From assembly GCF_024868665.1 (NCBI RefSeq), contig NC_079893.1:8499382-8563381 (forward strand): a stretch of DNA of 64,000 bases, read 5' to 3'. The notes below the pieces were generated by a model. It saw nothing but the letters and a program-made list of their open reading frames with translations, made no database searches and was not told the DNA's origin. Positions 36,569-49,793 of this stretch are shown here, in pieces. The stretch comes from Triplophysa rosa. Lineage: Eukaryota; Chordata; Actinopteri; Cypriniformes; Nemacheilidae. The translations under genes and the position numbers were made by a program. Positions within the stretch are counted from its first letter, which is position 1, and each line of letters opens with the position of its first letter.

Positions 36569-37001
36569 AATTTTAATGTTTAACAAAAAAAAAAAGTACA
36601 GTAAATGTGACTTTAATCATGAGTTTTTTCATTCATGTATTGACATACTGGTCATCTGTGAGCTGAAATTCACAGCAGACAAGCTGACATTGAGATCTTT
36701 GTTGTAGCAGAACTGTTGTGCTTTTACTGGATCATGTCAGAGTTTATGCTTACAATGTGAGGATCAAATTGAACCGAGCTTTGCCGATCCTAGATAAGCT
36801 TCTCCATCCATGAAAGCCAAGATCAGGGTGCACAAGAGGACTATTATATCATCCACAATGTCTGGGCCTGCCAAAGGGCCGGAGCACAATGAGATTGATC
36901 CCGATATGAAAAAGCACCACGTCCAGTTTTTCTCCAAGCTTTGCAAGCAGACTTTGAAAGGATAGATGAGGTTCAAAGGCAGTTTGGATTATGGGTAGAG
37001 T

Positions 37002-37388
37002 TAGGGGTTGGCGGAATTACCAAAAATCTATTACACGGAAACAATATATTTCACGGTAACAATCTCACATTATAATTCTATAATTCTATATCTTATACCT
37101 GATTTTTCTTAGATTGACTTTATTTATTTATTACAGTTCATTTGAATGCTCACTTCACAGCAAAATCGCTAGTGTTAAAAAGGGTCAAATTAACTCTCAC
37201 AGTGTTTATATAAGCCACACTTTGAGAGTGTGGTTTACTAGTGAACTAGTGAAACGAATTGTCGTTTGGACCAGATTTAGTTTGAAATCAGGTCACAGAT
37301 GGTCGTTTTTCGATTTCGAATGTAGTATGCTGAGCCCTTTACGGTTGACATTTTATTCCGAGTTAATGACATATTCCGCCCAGCCCTA
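37002..37388. mobile_element. hAT MITE with 8-bp duplication GGTAGAGT
   Basis: Ends TAGGGGTTGGCGGAAT and ATTCCGCCCAGCCCTA are inverted copies. GGTAGAGT occurs exactly at 36994-37001 and 37389-37396. It is 387 bp and non-coding. A relative lies inverted at 44510-44679. Confidence 0.88.
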
Positions 37389-39761
37389 GGTAGAGTGTAG
37401 ACTTTTAAAGATATAGACGACAAAGACAGCGAGATGGATCTTGTGGGGTTTTACAGGACTTCAGAATAAAGCTTGAATCCCACTGCAGCTGGTCACGAAT
37501 GTTCATACTATGAATTTAAGTTTATGTGGTGTTGACATTGGTTGTTTATTTAGCTGGTGAATTGGTGTTAGGCTAGTTAATTTTATGGCCGGAGTGCTTT
37601 ATGTCCTGTGGCAACCAGACGTATTTACGTACCAATAAAGTCTGATCCACTCCGTAGTCTATTCTAGAAAAGGTCAGGCAACAGAACGAGATGTCTGACC
37701 TGCATCAAAAGTAACCAAACTGAAAATAACCCCATTTAAAAAACAGCAGAGCAGTCTTGGCAAATAGTTGTACCAAAGATATTTGTACAGTAAACTTTGT
37801 TGTCTAAGAAGAGTGATCCATCTGTTATGCTGATGTAATTTGCAGACCAAAAAAAGTCATTTGTCTCCTAAATGTTTCATTTTCAGAGCCATTGGCTCCC
37901 TGGGAATTAATTTAGTCTGGAGCTTTGTCTTAGTAAAATTAAGCGGTTATCTGTTTACATAATACGAACAAAATGTCAAGACAGAGAACCTTATTACATT
38001 AGATTTAATGCAGTAGATTCGTTCAAGTACAGTGTCTGTTAATAGACCAATCTAGAATAAGACATCCATTGATTCCTAACACGCTGCTTATTTATTTATA
38101 TTTTTATTTAACAAGAGCAGCTGGAGTTGCCATATCAATTACAGCGCACGCCATTAATCAGAAAAGCACCATTGCCGCTACATGTTAGTGATTATACAAG
38201 TTTCTCTCGCACGATGAAGTTTTCAAAGTTCAGCGCTAGATTCTCATTTACTCCCCAGCAGGTGGATGAAAAGACTCATTTTTTCATTTCTAAGTTTGGA
38301 GGTTTGTTAATGTCTGTTTAATAGATAGAGTTCCTGGAGAGGCTTGACGGTCAGTGAGGTGGAGCTCAACAATGTTCTCTACCATAAGAGGACTTTTTTT
38401 TCCATTCTCCGGCGGTATGAGGGATGAAATGGGGGTCGAGTTGTTTTCTTTTATCTTTTGACCTTACCACTAGCCTTTTGGAAAAAGTGTGAGTGTGCGT
38501 ACGTATTCGTCTGCTTGTAATCGCACAGTTTTGATCTTGTTCGATTACAGTGATAGAATCTCTCTTCTCTTTTCTCATTGCTTTATTTTCATCCTCTGTG
38601 TGTGTGTGCACGTGAACCCATTTCATGCCAATGTGAAAATGCCCTCATTCACTGTGGAATTCTAAAGCCATGATCAGGCCGCTTTCATTCCCGACGCTCG
38701 TCTTGCGGAAACAAAAGAGAAATAAAATAGCCTCCGGTTCTCCAGCGGACCTCTTTTATCACCACCGGTCCTCAGCGGCCCCCGCTTACTAAATTTAGAT
38801 GCTTTTGCCTTGTGATCAACGTCCACCCCCCCAAATGCGGGCACTATCGAGCGAACATCTGCAAAACCGCTTTGTTATCAGCCTTCCAAAAGCAACTTCT
38901 TTGAAACTCCGCTGGCGCTTCCGTAAGAGCCCCTCATTGATATTCAAAGTGGATCTCATCCCACTGTCCCGGCAAACTCTCACACCGGGTTCGTTCTGCA
39001 TCTTCTGCATATTCATGAGCCCGCGTTCCGATACCACCGCCCCAAATCGCATTTCGAGTCATGTCTCGCCGTGCCACGTCGATGATTATGGATTGGATAT
39101 GTGCGCGACTTTGGGGAATGAAGGATGCCGCAATAAAGCGCGTGTGCGCGGAGGGTTAAAAAAGCAGACGGTAAGTGTTGTGAATAGAGAGAGAGATTAA
39201 TGAGACAGACTCGGTCTCGTTCGATGACAGCAGGGATACAGATGTCCCAGCGCAGTATGTGGCCTCTGAACAAAACTACTGGAGCTGCAGAGAGAGATCG
39301 AAGAAGATAGGAAAGACGAGCTGTTTTGGAGAGAGAGAGAGGCAGGCAGATGAAGGAAATGGTTACATTTTAAGGAATTTTTGATTAATGCAGGAGGATG
39401 AATGTGTGGATGAAAACTGCCAAGGAAATGGCAGGTCATATTTCACACAGAAATCATAAAAATAAAAGAACAGCTGTAATTTGCATAAAGAAAATGAAAC
39501 TTGTTTTGGGACCATTAAGATTTTTTAACTGGGACTTTTTCATGATAATTAAACACTTTTATCCACCCATTTTCGTCAGCCTACAGTAATGCCAAAATAT
39601 TTAATTTCCCCCCAATTTAACACATAAAATAATGTAATAACAAAATTGCATTACAAAATCACAACATTTTCATGTAGTTTTTTTTCATCACAATTAAACA
39701 CTTTTTTGCCCACCTATACTGTTTTCAGCAATCCACTGTAATGCCATAATATTACAAGAAG

Positions 39762-40653
39762 TTCTGTCAATCGATTAAATAATCTGATTAATCACGATTA
39801 ATCGCACATAACATTAATGTTTTAAAATATACTTTTGCAATCAAATAATTTCACATTTAATCTTCAAATTAATGTAGAAACAACAGATTTCTTTCACAGC
39901 ATCATTTTATGAATGACAGCCAACATTCTGATATTAGTACTGTAACTGATGTCTCTATTAAATTGATTATTTTTTATTTATTTGAACATTAATTATAGCC
40001 ATTCAAAAGTATAATTGAGAGCTATCATGTCTAATAGGAAATATACAGAAATTGAATAGAAGTTCTCAAACACAAATACAGTCTTTAATGGTAAATTGTA
40101 AATTAAATACAGAATAATTCTCATTACAGCCACAAAACACACTGAATTCCTCTTTTCTTTTGTTCTTTGATTAACATTAGTGACAGGAGTCACAGCAGTA
40201 GGTTTAAGAACGCGTCTCATTACGCAGATGACGCCACTCCCATTTGCACAACTCTTTGCATTCATTTAAGATTTTATTTAACACGTTGAAGTCTGTGCTT
40301 ACGAAAATGCTACATTTTTATTCATTCAAGCACGAAAGAGAACTTATTACTGGTGCGCTGTCTGACAGATTCTGACAGATTCACTGACACAGTCTTTAGC
40401 CCGTGAATGTATACACCAGACTGGACCTCGCGTTGCGTTTTGCCGCGTCCCACAGCTAGAAGTTGTCTATCTTCACTGAATAAAGCAACTGTTTCAAAAC
40501 GCGCTTAAGTGGTTTAAAAGCCCGTACACGAATAAGATTATATAATGTAACCTAGACAAAGGATGACACAACAAACGGATGCTGCGTTTTTAACACGTTA
40601 ATCTGAAAAAAATGAATTGCATGCTTTAACGCGTTAACACCCTAACAGCCCTT
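39762..40653. mobile_element. probable hAT-like MITE (GTCAATCGATTAA / GCGTTAA ends)
   Basis: The left part has CTGTCAATCGATTAAAT and repeated GATTAATCACGATTAATCG. The right part has TTTAACGCGTTAACACCC then AACAGCCCTT. The ends are imperfectly inverted (AGGGCTGT-type). No duplication is certain. Confidence 0.55.
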
Positions 40654-40874
40654 TTAAGCCCTAAAAAATTAAATAATGATATATGTGTTGTAGCATTTTC
40701 ACTGATTTTTATGTGTATTCCTTCATTTTATTACAGTCTTTTTTAATTTACACAGTACAAAAATGTGTGTAGTGTGCTTAATTGTCATAAAAAATATATA
40801 GACAAGAATAAGCTTTTTTGAGAAAATCAGTTTCAAATCCTTATACAAACTTTATTTGTAGAAAACTTTGACCT

Positions 40875-41098
40875 ATAGACCACATTAGATGACGTAAGCA
40901 ATGCTGGTTCAACGCTGGTCAAGAACTTCCTGTTTCAGGTTTTTAACACAACAAAATACAACCAACAGAATATAACTGATTTAAAATAGAAAACAGATAT
41001 CTTTAAATTAAATTATAAACGTAAAATTTAAAATAATAATAATAATGCTGAAACCGGAAGTGCTTGGACTAGTCTTTACATCTTGCAAAGTGGTCTAT
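40875..41098. mobile_element. MITE of the ATAGACCACTT family, copy C
   Basis: ATAGACCACATTAGATGACG at the left and ACATCTTGCAAAGTGGTCTAT at the right. It is in reverse orientation relative to copy A, as judged by the AACGCTGGTCAAGAAC and GAAACCGGAAGTGCTT blocks. Confidence 0.78.
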
Positions 41099-42307
41099 TA
41101 GGTTTTCCTCAGCGTTGCTTATTCTATTGATGCCAAATTTCTTATTTCATGCTGAATTTTCATTCCTTTTTATTGATCGCCATTGCTGTAAATAACCTGT
41201 GATTGACCCCGACATTCACCGACACAAACTTTCTCCAGCAAACGCTCTCTCATTCCTCGGCAGTTGTGAACATGAATGCCCTTTTACCTGCTGAAGAGGA
41301 TCATGGGTAATGACTTATATCAGAAGCAGGTATTGGCAGTGACAGTTAAAGATTATTTCGCTCAGCGTCTCAGTCCGCAACCTAGCATTGTCTAGCTCTT
41401 ATCTCGGTCCACCAGTCCGTCTTTGACAGCGCTTATAGAAGAAGTCACAGTGGCGACAATTAGCCCTGCTGTAATCCCTTACAGCGTCTGGTCCTGTGGC
41501 AACAACACCTGTCAGGACACAAGGCCTTCGGTGTGGTCCGAGTGGCTTTTTTCTAAAATGTCTTGTCAGAACACAGTGGGACGCTGGAAACTTTCTTTAC
41601 AGGTTTGTGTCCTTATAGAAATTAGGAAAGCTCAGATTAATGCTCTTTGAAATTGAGCTTTCGGGAATTTGTCTCTCTAAATTTTCTTTACAGTTTCAGA
41701 TGTGTCCGTTCAAGTTTCTTTGTATTCTTAAAAGACTTATTGGTGTCTGAGGTGGGTGTAAATGCTTCACGGACACACAAATGCCAGCACACGTGAGAAA
41801 GTGAGAGGGAGAAATGGCTTACATGTAATTTAAAAGGATTTACTGCGCTCAAACAGCATTCAATTGTGATTATGGAGCCTTGTTTGTGAAGGGTTTGATA
41901 AAGATAAGGATTCAGGACAATCTTTATATTCTGCTCGCTGGTCCCTCACATCATGGTGACACGGTAAACTTAAAACCTTAAGTATGAAAAGTCACCTTTA
42001 ATTGCTGGTTAGTCACTTGAACTTAAATTCTATTATACTGATTTAGAAAATGAAGTTTAAATTGGTTAAATACAGTACTGTACAGAATTAGTTGAAGTAC
42101 AGATTTAGTACAGTAGATTTTTTATTCATATGAAATGCAACTACACTGTAGAAAACAACTAGTAGGATTCACTTAATTTTATGTTTATTTGCGCAAGTTT
42201 TGCACATGTTTTTTGAGGTACATTTTAAAGTTTCAAGTTTTATTTTTAACTTGAGTTTAAAATCGGACATAATTTTTTAAGTTGAAATGGTTGATTTTTT
42301 TGCAGTG

Positions 42308-42420
42308 CACTACAGGGCTGTGCAATTAATCGTAATGTATTTTCAGTTTTAATTTTGGCTAATCGAGGCACAATTTTTGTGCCGCATTTCATTGCAAGGA
42401 TTGTGTTGTTTTTATATTAT
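42308..42420. repeat. possible hAT-like end (AGGGCTGTGCAATTAATCG)
   Basis: The first bases resemble the left end of the 14113 element and related fish repeats. No partner end was found. Confidence 0.35.
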
Positions 42421-42866
42421 TTATTTGAATTTATGCATTCATGCTTATTTATTACATTTATTTTTATTTGTTATTAAGTTGAATTGACAAGTTATGTATT
42501 TATTTATAATGTATCTATTTATACAATTGACCCTCTTTCAGTCTGTTGTTTCGTGATCAACGCGTGTGAATCCGATGTCAGATCGCTATGCGAAGATCGC
42601 AGATCGCTATGTAAAAAATGTAAACTCTCGATGAAGCTCGCCGCGTGAACGATATGACGCCCCGCTAGTTCCCTTTTGAGTGATGAAGACTTGAACACCA
42701 GTTTATAATACCAGTTATATACAGTACATGTACTCTCGTTGTTTGTGCATATATTCATACTTAATTGTTATACTGTCTATCCTCCTACTGTATACATTTG
42801 ATATAGAATAGAAGATAAATAATTTCTAATTATCACAACTTCATCTGATATTTTGTTTGTGTAAAC

Positions 42867-43359
42867 CAGCGGTTCTTAATCCTGGTCCTCGTGACCCCCC
42901 GCTCTGCATATTTTGTGTCTCTCTTTTGTTTTACACACCTGATTTAAATCGCCAGCTCGTTAGAAGAGAACTCAATGAATGAAGTGAGTTCCCATTGTCG
43001 TGCTCCCTGAACAGTGTTCACTGCTCTCTACTCCCTGCACACAGGAAATCGGCTGAAGTTTACTTAAGAACACGAATTTGCGCAAACCGACTGCCTGCAG
43101 CGTCCTCACACAGACAAAACTAACTACGGAAGTTTGAAGGGTTATTTAACCGTAATCTTGAGATTGGCGTAGTTACTCTTCGTGCCCTTTGGATGGAAGA
43201 TATACGCCCATTTCGAACTGGAATTATGGCAGAATATCTAGTGATGTTTACTTTTGCAGGGCTCTTAAGGGGCGTATTGAACAAACCTCCGAAGCGGTAA
43301 GAAAAGCATACAAAATATGCAGAGCAGGGGGTCGCGAGGACCAGGATTAAGAACCGCTG
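42867..43359. mobile_element. hAT MITE with 8-bp duplication GTGTAAAC
   Basis: Inverted ends of about 50 bp, starting CAGCGGTTCTTAATCCTGG and ending CCAGGATTAAGAACCGCTG. GTGTAAAC is exactly duplicated at 42859-42866 and 43360-43367. It is 493 bp, with CAG fitting the hAT YARNG start. No transposase. Confidence 0.92.
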
Positions 43360-43402
43360 GTGTAAACAAAACATACTTGGTAATAAAGCTCCTTCTGATT
43401 CA

Positions 43403-44482
43403 GGGCCCGTATTCTTAAAGCTTCTAAGAATCCACTAAGAAAGCTCTTAATTTAGCTTAAAAACTTCTACGTAGGAGTCTTAGCTTAAAAGCGATTCAGG
43501 ATCAATCTGAGAGCAACTTTGAGCCAGGAAAAGACCAAAACTTTTATCTCAGTGAGGAGGCGGGGCTGACCCCGTTGCTATGTATGACACAGTCATTTAA
43601 AGACTGTGATTGGTTGGTTGGCCCAAGAAAGGAAAAACAGTGTTTTTAAGTATAGGGTCATTAGTTCGAAATTGCACATGTATTTTTTCCTGTTTTACCG
43701 TACACACAGGCACACACACACGCATATATATAGGTTACAGTATATTCTTTTTTTTTATCATGCTGTTAATATCAACTTATTTGATAGAAAATGAACAGTG
43801 ACACAATAAGTTTCTGTAAGACCTGTAATTGTTTGTGTGATCACTATAGAAGGTTGTGACAGAACCAAATCATCTCTGCTGCAGAGCTGCATTTCTCCAG
43901 TTGCTAAATATGTTAATGTAGTTATTTCTTCTATTTCTGCCGCTATGACATTTCTGCGCTGTTTTGGAGATCTTAGCGTGTCTCTAATAGGATCGGTCAC
44001 AAACATCTAATGTGTTGTGTCTTATTAACTCACTGGCATTCAATTCAATGTCATGTTATTTTATAGCGCTTTTACAATTTGCATTGCATCAAAGCAGCTA
44101 TACAAGAAAACCAAAACCAAGATAATCAAAAGTTGAACACACACACAAAAAAAAACAATAAAAATAAAAAATCTGATCAACCTTGAAAGTAATATGGAAA
44201 TTATCATGCATTGCAACACATCTCTTCTCACTTTCCGTGTTTCGTCCATTTTCTCTGCTGCTAAAGAAACTCTTAAGTCTCTTAAATGTCCTCCTCGCTA
44301 CTCCTAAAATTGTTGACCTTAAGAGCTCTTTTAAGGGTTAAGACGCTTTATGAATTATTTTTTTCTTTACTAGGATATTTTCTATAATTTTAAGGGGAAA
44401 CGCCCACATTTCTAACAATGTTCTTAGAATTTTGTCACTAGGAGCAATTCTTTGCGCTAAGATTTTTCATGAATATGGGCCC
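43403..44482. mobile_element. MITE with GGGCCC(G/A)TATTC termini
   Basis: Left GGGCCCGTATTCTTAAAGC, right (inverted) GGGCCCATATTCATGAAAA; sub-terminal regions share AAGAATCC and CTTAAG-type motifs. It is 1080 bp and non-coding. No clear target duplication. Possibly Harbinger-related. Confidence 0.6.
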
Positions 44483-44509
44483 AGATTTTCAGTGCATTTT
44501 CATAACTTG

Positions 44510-44679
44510 CCTACATTTTAACTGAGCATTAAATGAATTGTAATAAATAAACAAATTCTTAAAAAGATGAGGCATAAGATATATAATTATAATGGGAGAT
44601 TACCGTGAAACGTATCGTAACCGTGAAATAAAATGACTTTATCCGTGAAATAGATTTCTGGTCATTCCGCCCACCCCTA
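44510..44679. mobile_element. partial copy of the 37002 hAT family, inverted
   Basis: Its reverse complement starts TAGGGGTGGGCGGAATGACC and follows 37002-37150 through the repeated TTTCACGG motifs to TTTATTTATTACA. The other end is truncated. Confidence 0.65.
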
Positions 44680-47508
44680 CAGCTAAGCTGTTTGTTATTA
44701 GGTATAACAATGTCAGGAGCTTCATTTTATTCATTTTCAGAGGCTTTTTGGGGTTGCCAAAGGTATTAATAGACCAGTCTGTTCTTATTGGCGGTCATTG
44801 TCAGTGTGTCACAAGGCTTTAACAACATTTTGCAGCTTTTTCTTGGGCCAGTCTTTCTGATTTTGCCTGTATTTTGGATCGTTCCCCCACTAAAAAACTC
44901 TTTCCTAAGCCTTTTTATATTACCTGCAAAAATAATAAAATACATATTTTCTTTGATTTCACACAAGCCATCTTTCCTATTACAGTGAGGTTCCTTCTCA
45001 TGAAAGACAGACCACCCAGCCGCACACCACCACAATACTTCACACCAGGTGCTGCGTTTTTGAGTGGTACCTCACACATATCACTTTGGTTTTTGGATAA
45101 AAAGTCTGTCTACACTTCGGGTTTCCACGATTCTGTGTTAAATATCTCCTCACCAGGATTGCAGCTATACAGTTTATATGATAATCAGTCGAAAGAAGAA
45201 CCTCTGAAGGGTGTTTTCTATAAAATGACATCTGTACTTGAAATCTGTTTCGCCAAGACACACAAACAACTGATGGAAGATGTGCTTTGTCTTTTTCAGC
45301 GAGACCCACCGTAGGGATGAGCTCTCGACAGCATCTGTCACATTACCCAAACAAAACACACGCTGAAGAAAAGATGAAGGAAGGTTAGAGAGGGAATGAT
45401 TAAAGTGAAAGCTCTCAGTGGTGAGATTTGTGCTTTAGACACCAGGCACCTTTGGCTATTCCTGTTCTGAAAAACGAGGGCATTCGTTTTTTGGTTCTTT
45501 GGTCTGAAAGAAGTGAAAGAAGGTAGGATGGTGAGAACAAAGAATGAAAAGAGAGGGGGCGAGATCAGAGGTATCAGACGTGAGGAAACGGGTTGCGTTG
45601 TTTGTAGTTTGGGCAGCATCTCTTCTCCGCTTGGCTGATCCTTCACACGTCGTGGTGGGTACAGCACATCATTAATGCCGGTATGATTGACAGCCAGACT
45701 GACAGCTGGGGTGTTTGGACACTGTGGGTGGAAACTCCTTTTTTCTTAAATAAGACTGACATGTTCACCAAAGAGAGAGCAGGTGCATTGTGTATTGAAT
45801 TCAAATCTATAGATATATATTTTTTTGTGTATGTACGTTCCCTGGGGGTCGAACTGGCGCTACCAGTTGAGCTCCAGAAGTAACAAAAAAATGACCGAGG
45901 TATGAGAGTGTTGTAAAGTTGTAACATTCCCCAGGTACCCCCCAAGGTGAACTTCAACACTTGCATAACTTCGTAACACATTCCTCGAATAGCAAAGAAG
46001 TTGTTAAAGATGTCGAAACTCTAGAAGCGTTTTGGCCCGATTCCTTTCCAAAGCTAACAAACATCTATCATGTCAGGCCCGGGGATGACCTCGGCACGAT
46101 GCTTCAATTTGGGCTCTCTGACAGAGCCATCACTTGCCTCCTTTCTGTCAGACTCTTCCAGTCCACAACAAAAGCGGCTAAATAATTCAGCTTTCCCTTG
46201 AGCTTACACGCACACTCACAAGCTCTGATCATCCTTTAAACAAACGAGTGCCCCGAGCCGCAGCATCTGATGTGTTGTCAACTTCGGGGTGATGAGAAAA
46301 AGCGGGATGGAAATAAATAAATAAAGGGCAGATTATTGCTGGAGAGGGAGGGGAGTAAGGGGACGAGAGAGAAAGCAGGGCGTTGGGTGGGATTGAAAAA
46401 GATGGCCATAGGAATCCAATTAAATGCTTATAGATAAAAAGGCTCTGCCTGTCTTCATAATATGCTTTTTTAAGTAAAACGTTTTGCAAATGCTATTTGA
46501 TGTTGACCTTTTTATATCAGTTTTATTTCGCAAACTCTTTCAAGGTAATTACTCTTCTTCAAGTTAATTAAACATGACAAATGATTTTTAATGATTTCAA
46601 ACAAAGTCTCCTCCTACTTTATAATAGCATTTTTCACTCAGAAATATGTCACGTTATGGAAGTTAAAAGGGTTGCGAATGCCATGTTGACATTTTTATTT
46701 TGTTTATTTTTTATTCTTCTTTAAACCTTTGCTTCAAGTTAATTGAACATCACTGATTCTTTTTAATGAATTCAGTCTGATCTTTAAACTACGTTTTGGT
46801 GGAAGTGCTGTGGTAGAATTCCCAAATATAAACCTGTTCTGCCGGATCTCAGCATGTCACACATGTTCTATTCAGTGTCACAGCGTGCTTTTGGCAGTTT
46901 TAAAGTAGGTTTTGAAAAAGGGCAACTTCTGTCATTGCATTTAAAAGCAATAGAAGTGACTGCAATAAGAACATGTTCAGGTTTAATTCTTTGTACTTCT
47001 CTTATTTTTTTGAAAGTTATGGAGGAGACACTGAATGTCACTCCTGTTTCTGACCTTGTTCTTACTGTAATGATGTAATAAGAAGTAGAGATTGTGATTC
47101 AGATTTATGTGATATGCACACGGTCACGTTCTTGAGGACCACAACTGCTTTAGAAATAAATCCATGTTTTATTATTTATTGTATGTATTCTTGTTCTTGC
47201 TTTATTAGGTGAATTAGAAATAGAAAGATAGTTGAATAAAGCGCCATACAGTTATGTTTTTTTCTGTATTTATTTTGAGTGTGAACTAGATGCACGATTG
47301 TTGTTGTGTAAGTTACGCAGCAGCTATAGGCTGCTCTTGTGCAAAACACTACGAATCATTCGCTGATCTCTGGCATTTTCTCTTAGCCAGAACTGTTTTT
47401 TTTCTTAATCGTGACATTTACAGGATGTTTTTCTTACACTGTGCTCAATTGTGATGATGCAAATCAGTACAGCTTTCTAACCTGACAGTTTCCCTTAACA
47501 CTGTAAAA

Positions 47509-47541
47509 TGTGTGCGTGTGCGTGTGCGTGTGCGTGTGCGT

Positions 47542-47599
<58 letters not shown>
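47509..47599. repeat. (TGTGCG)n/(TG)n microsatellite
   Basis: TGTGCG hexamers grade into an uninterrupted TG run of about 50 bp. It lies 175 bp upstream of tusc3 exon 2, close to the exon's acceptor. It is potentially Z-DNA forming and length-polymorphic. Confidence 0.95.
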
Positions 47600-47601
<2 letters not shown>

Positions 47602-47775
47602 TTAGAAGTTTATTAGCATAACGTTTTTCCTTTTTCAAACAACGTTTTCACTATGTTGTTTAGTTTCTTTCAATGTTATCATTTGTGTGATTCAATAGCT
47701 GAAATTCACTCTTTGGATTTCCATTCAGATTCTGTCACTCTCTCCCATCTCATTCTTTTCATTTCTTTGTTTTAG

Positions 47776-47945
47776 AACTTGCTGGCAGAGAAAGTGGAGC
47801 AGATGATGGAGTGGAGTTCCCGGCGTTCCGTGATCCGTATGAACGGAGATAAGTTCCGGCGCTTCGTCAAGGCTCCTCCCCGGAACTACTCCGTCATCGT
47901 GATGTTCACCGCGCTGCAGCCTCAAAGACAGTGTTCTGTCTGCAG
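47776..47945 (+). CDS. tusc3: tusc3 exon 2 (residues 36-92): redox CSVC motif
   Basis: Acceptor TTGTTTTAG, donor CAG/GTGAGA, phase 0 in and phase 2 out. It encodes the first half of the lumenal thioredoxin-like domain: [17 protein letters not shown], then the beta-strand IVMFTAL and the active-site CSVC at residues 88-91. The two cysteines form the mixed disulfide used to capture glycosylation substrates. CSVC is the TUSC3 form; MAGT1 typically has CVVC. The NYS sequon at residue 72 is a conserved N-glycosylation site in the family. GC-rich codon use contrasts with the AT-rich flanks, as usual for a conserved exon. Confidence 0.95.
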
Positions 47946-49161
47946 GTGAGACACGAACATCCATCTATCAGCACCTGTCCGCAAGTGTAACTGTATTTAC
48001 TGCCGTAATACGCTTAGATAAACATCTGATCTGCCCCGGAGTGCCGCCGGAAAACCCTCTACATCTGTCTGTTCCACAGCAGTCTCCACCCCGTATATCC
48101 TTCCCATCTATTTATTCCACGACAGCTACTTACCCTCTATCCCCCCACCCTCACATCCATCTCCACCCTCATTATCTCTCCATCACCTGGTAAAATGACT
48201 CGCTGCTCATACGGTCCTGTTCCTCAGCTGAATATCGAGCCTTTGAGACCGAAGCTCTCCTATTTGTGCTATTCAAAATCTACTCCTCATCTGATCTACC
48301 GGCTTTATTGAATAAAGATAACGTACTGGACCAGTCGTGTGTGCTACCAAAATAGAGCAAGTTAATTTAAAGCGGATCAACCTTTAGAGGCCCAGTCACC
48401 CTTTCGCTTCAACGTGACCCATAATGCTTTTTTAATTATCTGCCGTCTACTCCAATCGTGTTTATGATTTTCCTCCTTTTTCACATTCTCTATCTGTATC
48501 TCACTCATTTTTCTTCAACCTAATTAACAGCTTTCTCTCTCTTCATTGTTTTGTCCTGAAGGACTGCAGTTCTGACTGCAGTAAAGTCTCAATGACAGAT
48601 CAGTTAACATCGGCTCGGCCCTTCCCTTTTAAAACTGGACACTCAGCATAACATGAAACATTAATGCGTATTTAAGCGTTTGTTTTTACCCCCCGCAGAG
48701 TGTTTGAGATCTCTGCTTTATTGATGTTTTACGAGTACGTTTATTAATGCAACAGTCTTTCTAAAATGCAGATGCTTTGCACTGCGTGAGAGTGTGTGTG
48801 GGATAAACAAAAGATCTTTGAAATGATCGGAGTGACTTTGGTCTTTGTGAAAATTGATTTTGTATATTTATGATGGACATCTTGATTGGCAGAAACTTGT
48901 CTATGTTGTGTCTGCAGAAGGAGAATTGTAAGCATTATCCATGTGTTTTTTTTCTCTCTTTCTTTATGCTGTCTACACACAATAATAAATGTGAATAAAC
49001 AGCACTCGATGCAAAAAGTAACAGTGAGGTGACAGCCTTCTAATGAATTCCTTCTTGTTGCCTTCATGATGTTTGCTGGCTTTCTTCTAATGAGGAATCT
49101 CTTATTCTCTCTCTCACTCTCTCTGTCTCCACCTCTATTTCTGTAAATGTCTCTGTCACAG
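47946..49161 (+). other. tusc3: tusc3 intron 2, 1.2 kb
   Basis: Phase 2 intron, GTGAGA to TCTGTCACAG. No mobile element or gene was recognised in it. Confidence 0.9.
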
Positions 49162-49279
49162 GCAGGCTAATGAGGAATACCAGGTGTTGGCCAACTCTTG
49201 GCGATACTCTTCGGCCTTCTCTAACAAACTCTTCTTTACGGTTGTGGATTACGATGAAGGGGCTGACGTCTTTCAACAG
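49162..49279 (+). CDS. tusc3: tusc3 exon 3 (residues 93-131)
   Basis: The first base completes an Arg codon split across the intron (AG/G, residue 92). It encodes [19 protein letters not shown], then [19 protein letters not shown], the middle of the thioredoxin-like fold, almost identical in the vertebrate family. Donor CAG/GTATTT, phase 0. Confidence 0.95.
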
Positions 49280-49793
49280 GTATTTAACCAATTTCTCTGT
49301 GTTTTTCCGTCTTATTTGCTGGGATTTTACCAGGTCTGTCTGGCCATTTGCTTCATGGGGTTCCCGCAGTCATTGAAACATGGAAATATGAAGGAATTTT
49401 ACTATTATGCTTTCTCAGGAGCAGAAGTATTTTTGCTAACCAAGCTGGAACTAATGAGCATCATGAGCAAATATTTCATTGGGGGTTGGGGACTTCTTAT
49501 TAGATCAAGAGCAATTTAGAAAAGTCCATTTTTGGTATTTTCTTTGATAGACATTCACAACTGTGCAGTAGCTTAGGGTCACATACTCATTATTTAAGGT
49601 TTTTTTTCACATTATACAATGACAAGACACACATTAAAACTATGGAATAACATAAATGTAACTACTGGATTTCAATTGGTAATTGTTAAGTGCTATTAAA
49701 ACATCCAAAATAAATAAAAATGTTATGTTTAAGCATCTTCAAATCTGTATAAATTGTCTCTTGCCATTTTATCTTGAGGTCTTTGGCAGAAAT

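Larger units (their letters stand above)
24061..47775 (+). other. tusc3: tusc3 intron 1, 23.7 kb
   Basis: A phase 0 GT...AG intron (GTACTA to TTGTTTTAG). It is packed with MITEs, listed individually: 25502, 25743, 30302 (nested), 32493, 34384, 35753, 36474, 37002, 39762, 40875, 42867, 43403, 44510. Stretches without a recognisable feature are 24061-25500, 26050-30300, 32710-34380, 37400-39760, 41100-42300 and 44680-47500. ORFs of 60-146 codons in these stretches have no recognisable motif, and I treat them as chance. Confidence 0.85.

Noticed and set aside
39398..39589. 63-codon ORF near 39.4 kb
   Set aside because: Lys/Ile-rich frame of AT-rich intron sequence; no splice sites or family resemblance.
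44874..45314. 146-codon ORF in tusc3 intron 1
   Set aside because: No domain, signal or repeat family was recognised, and no splice structure or conservation signal was visible.
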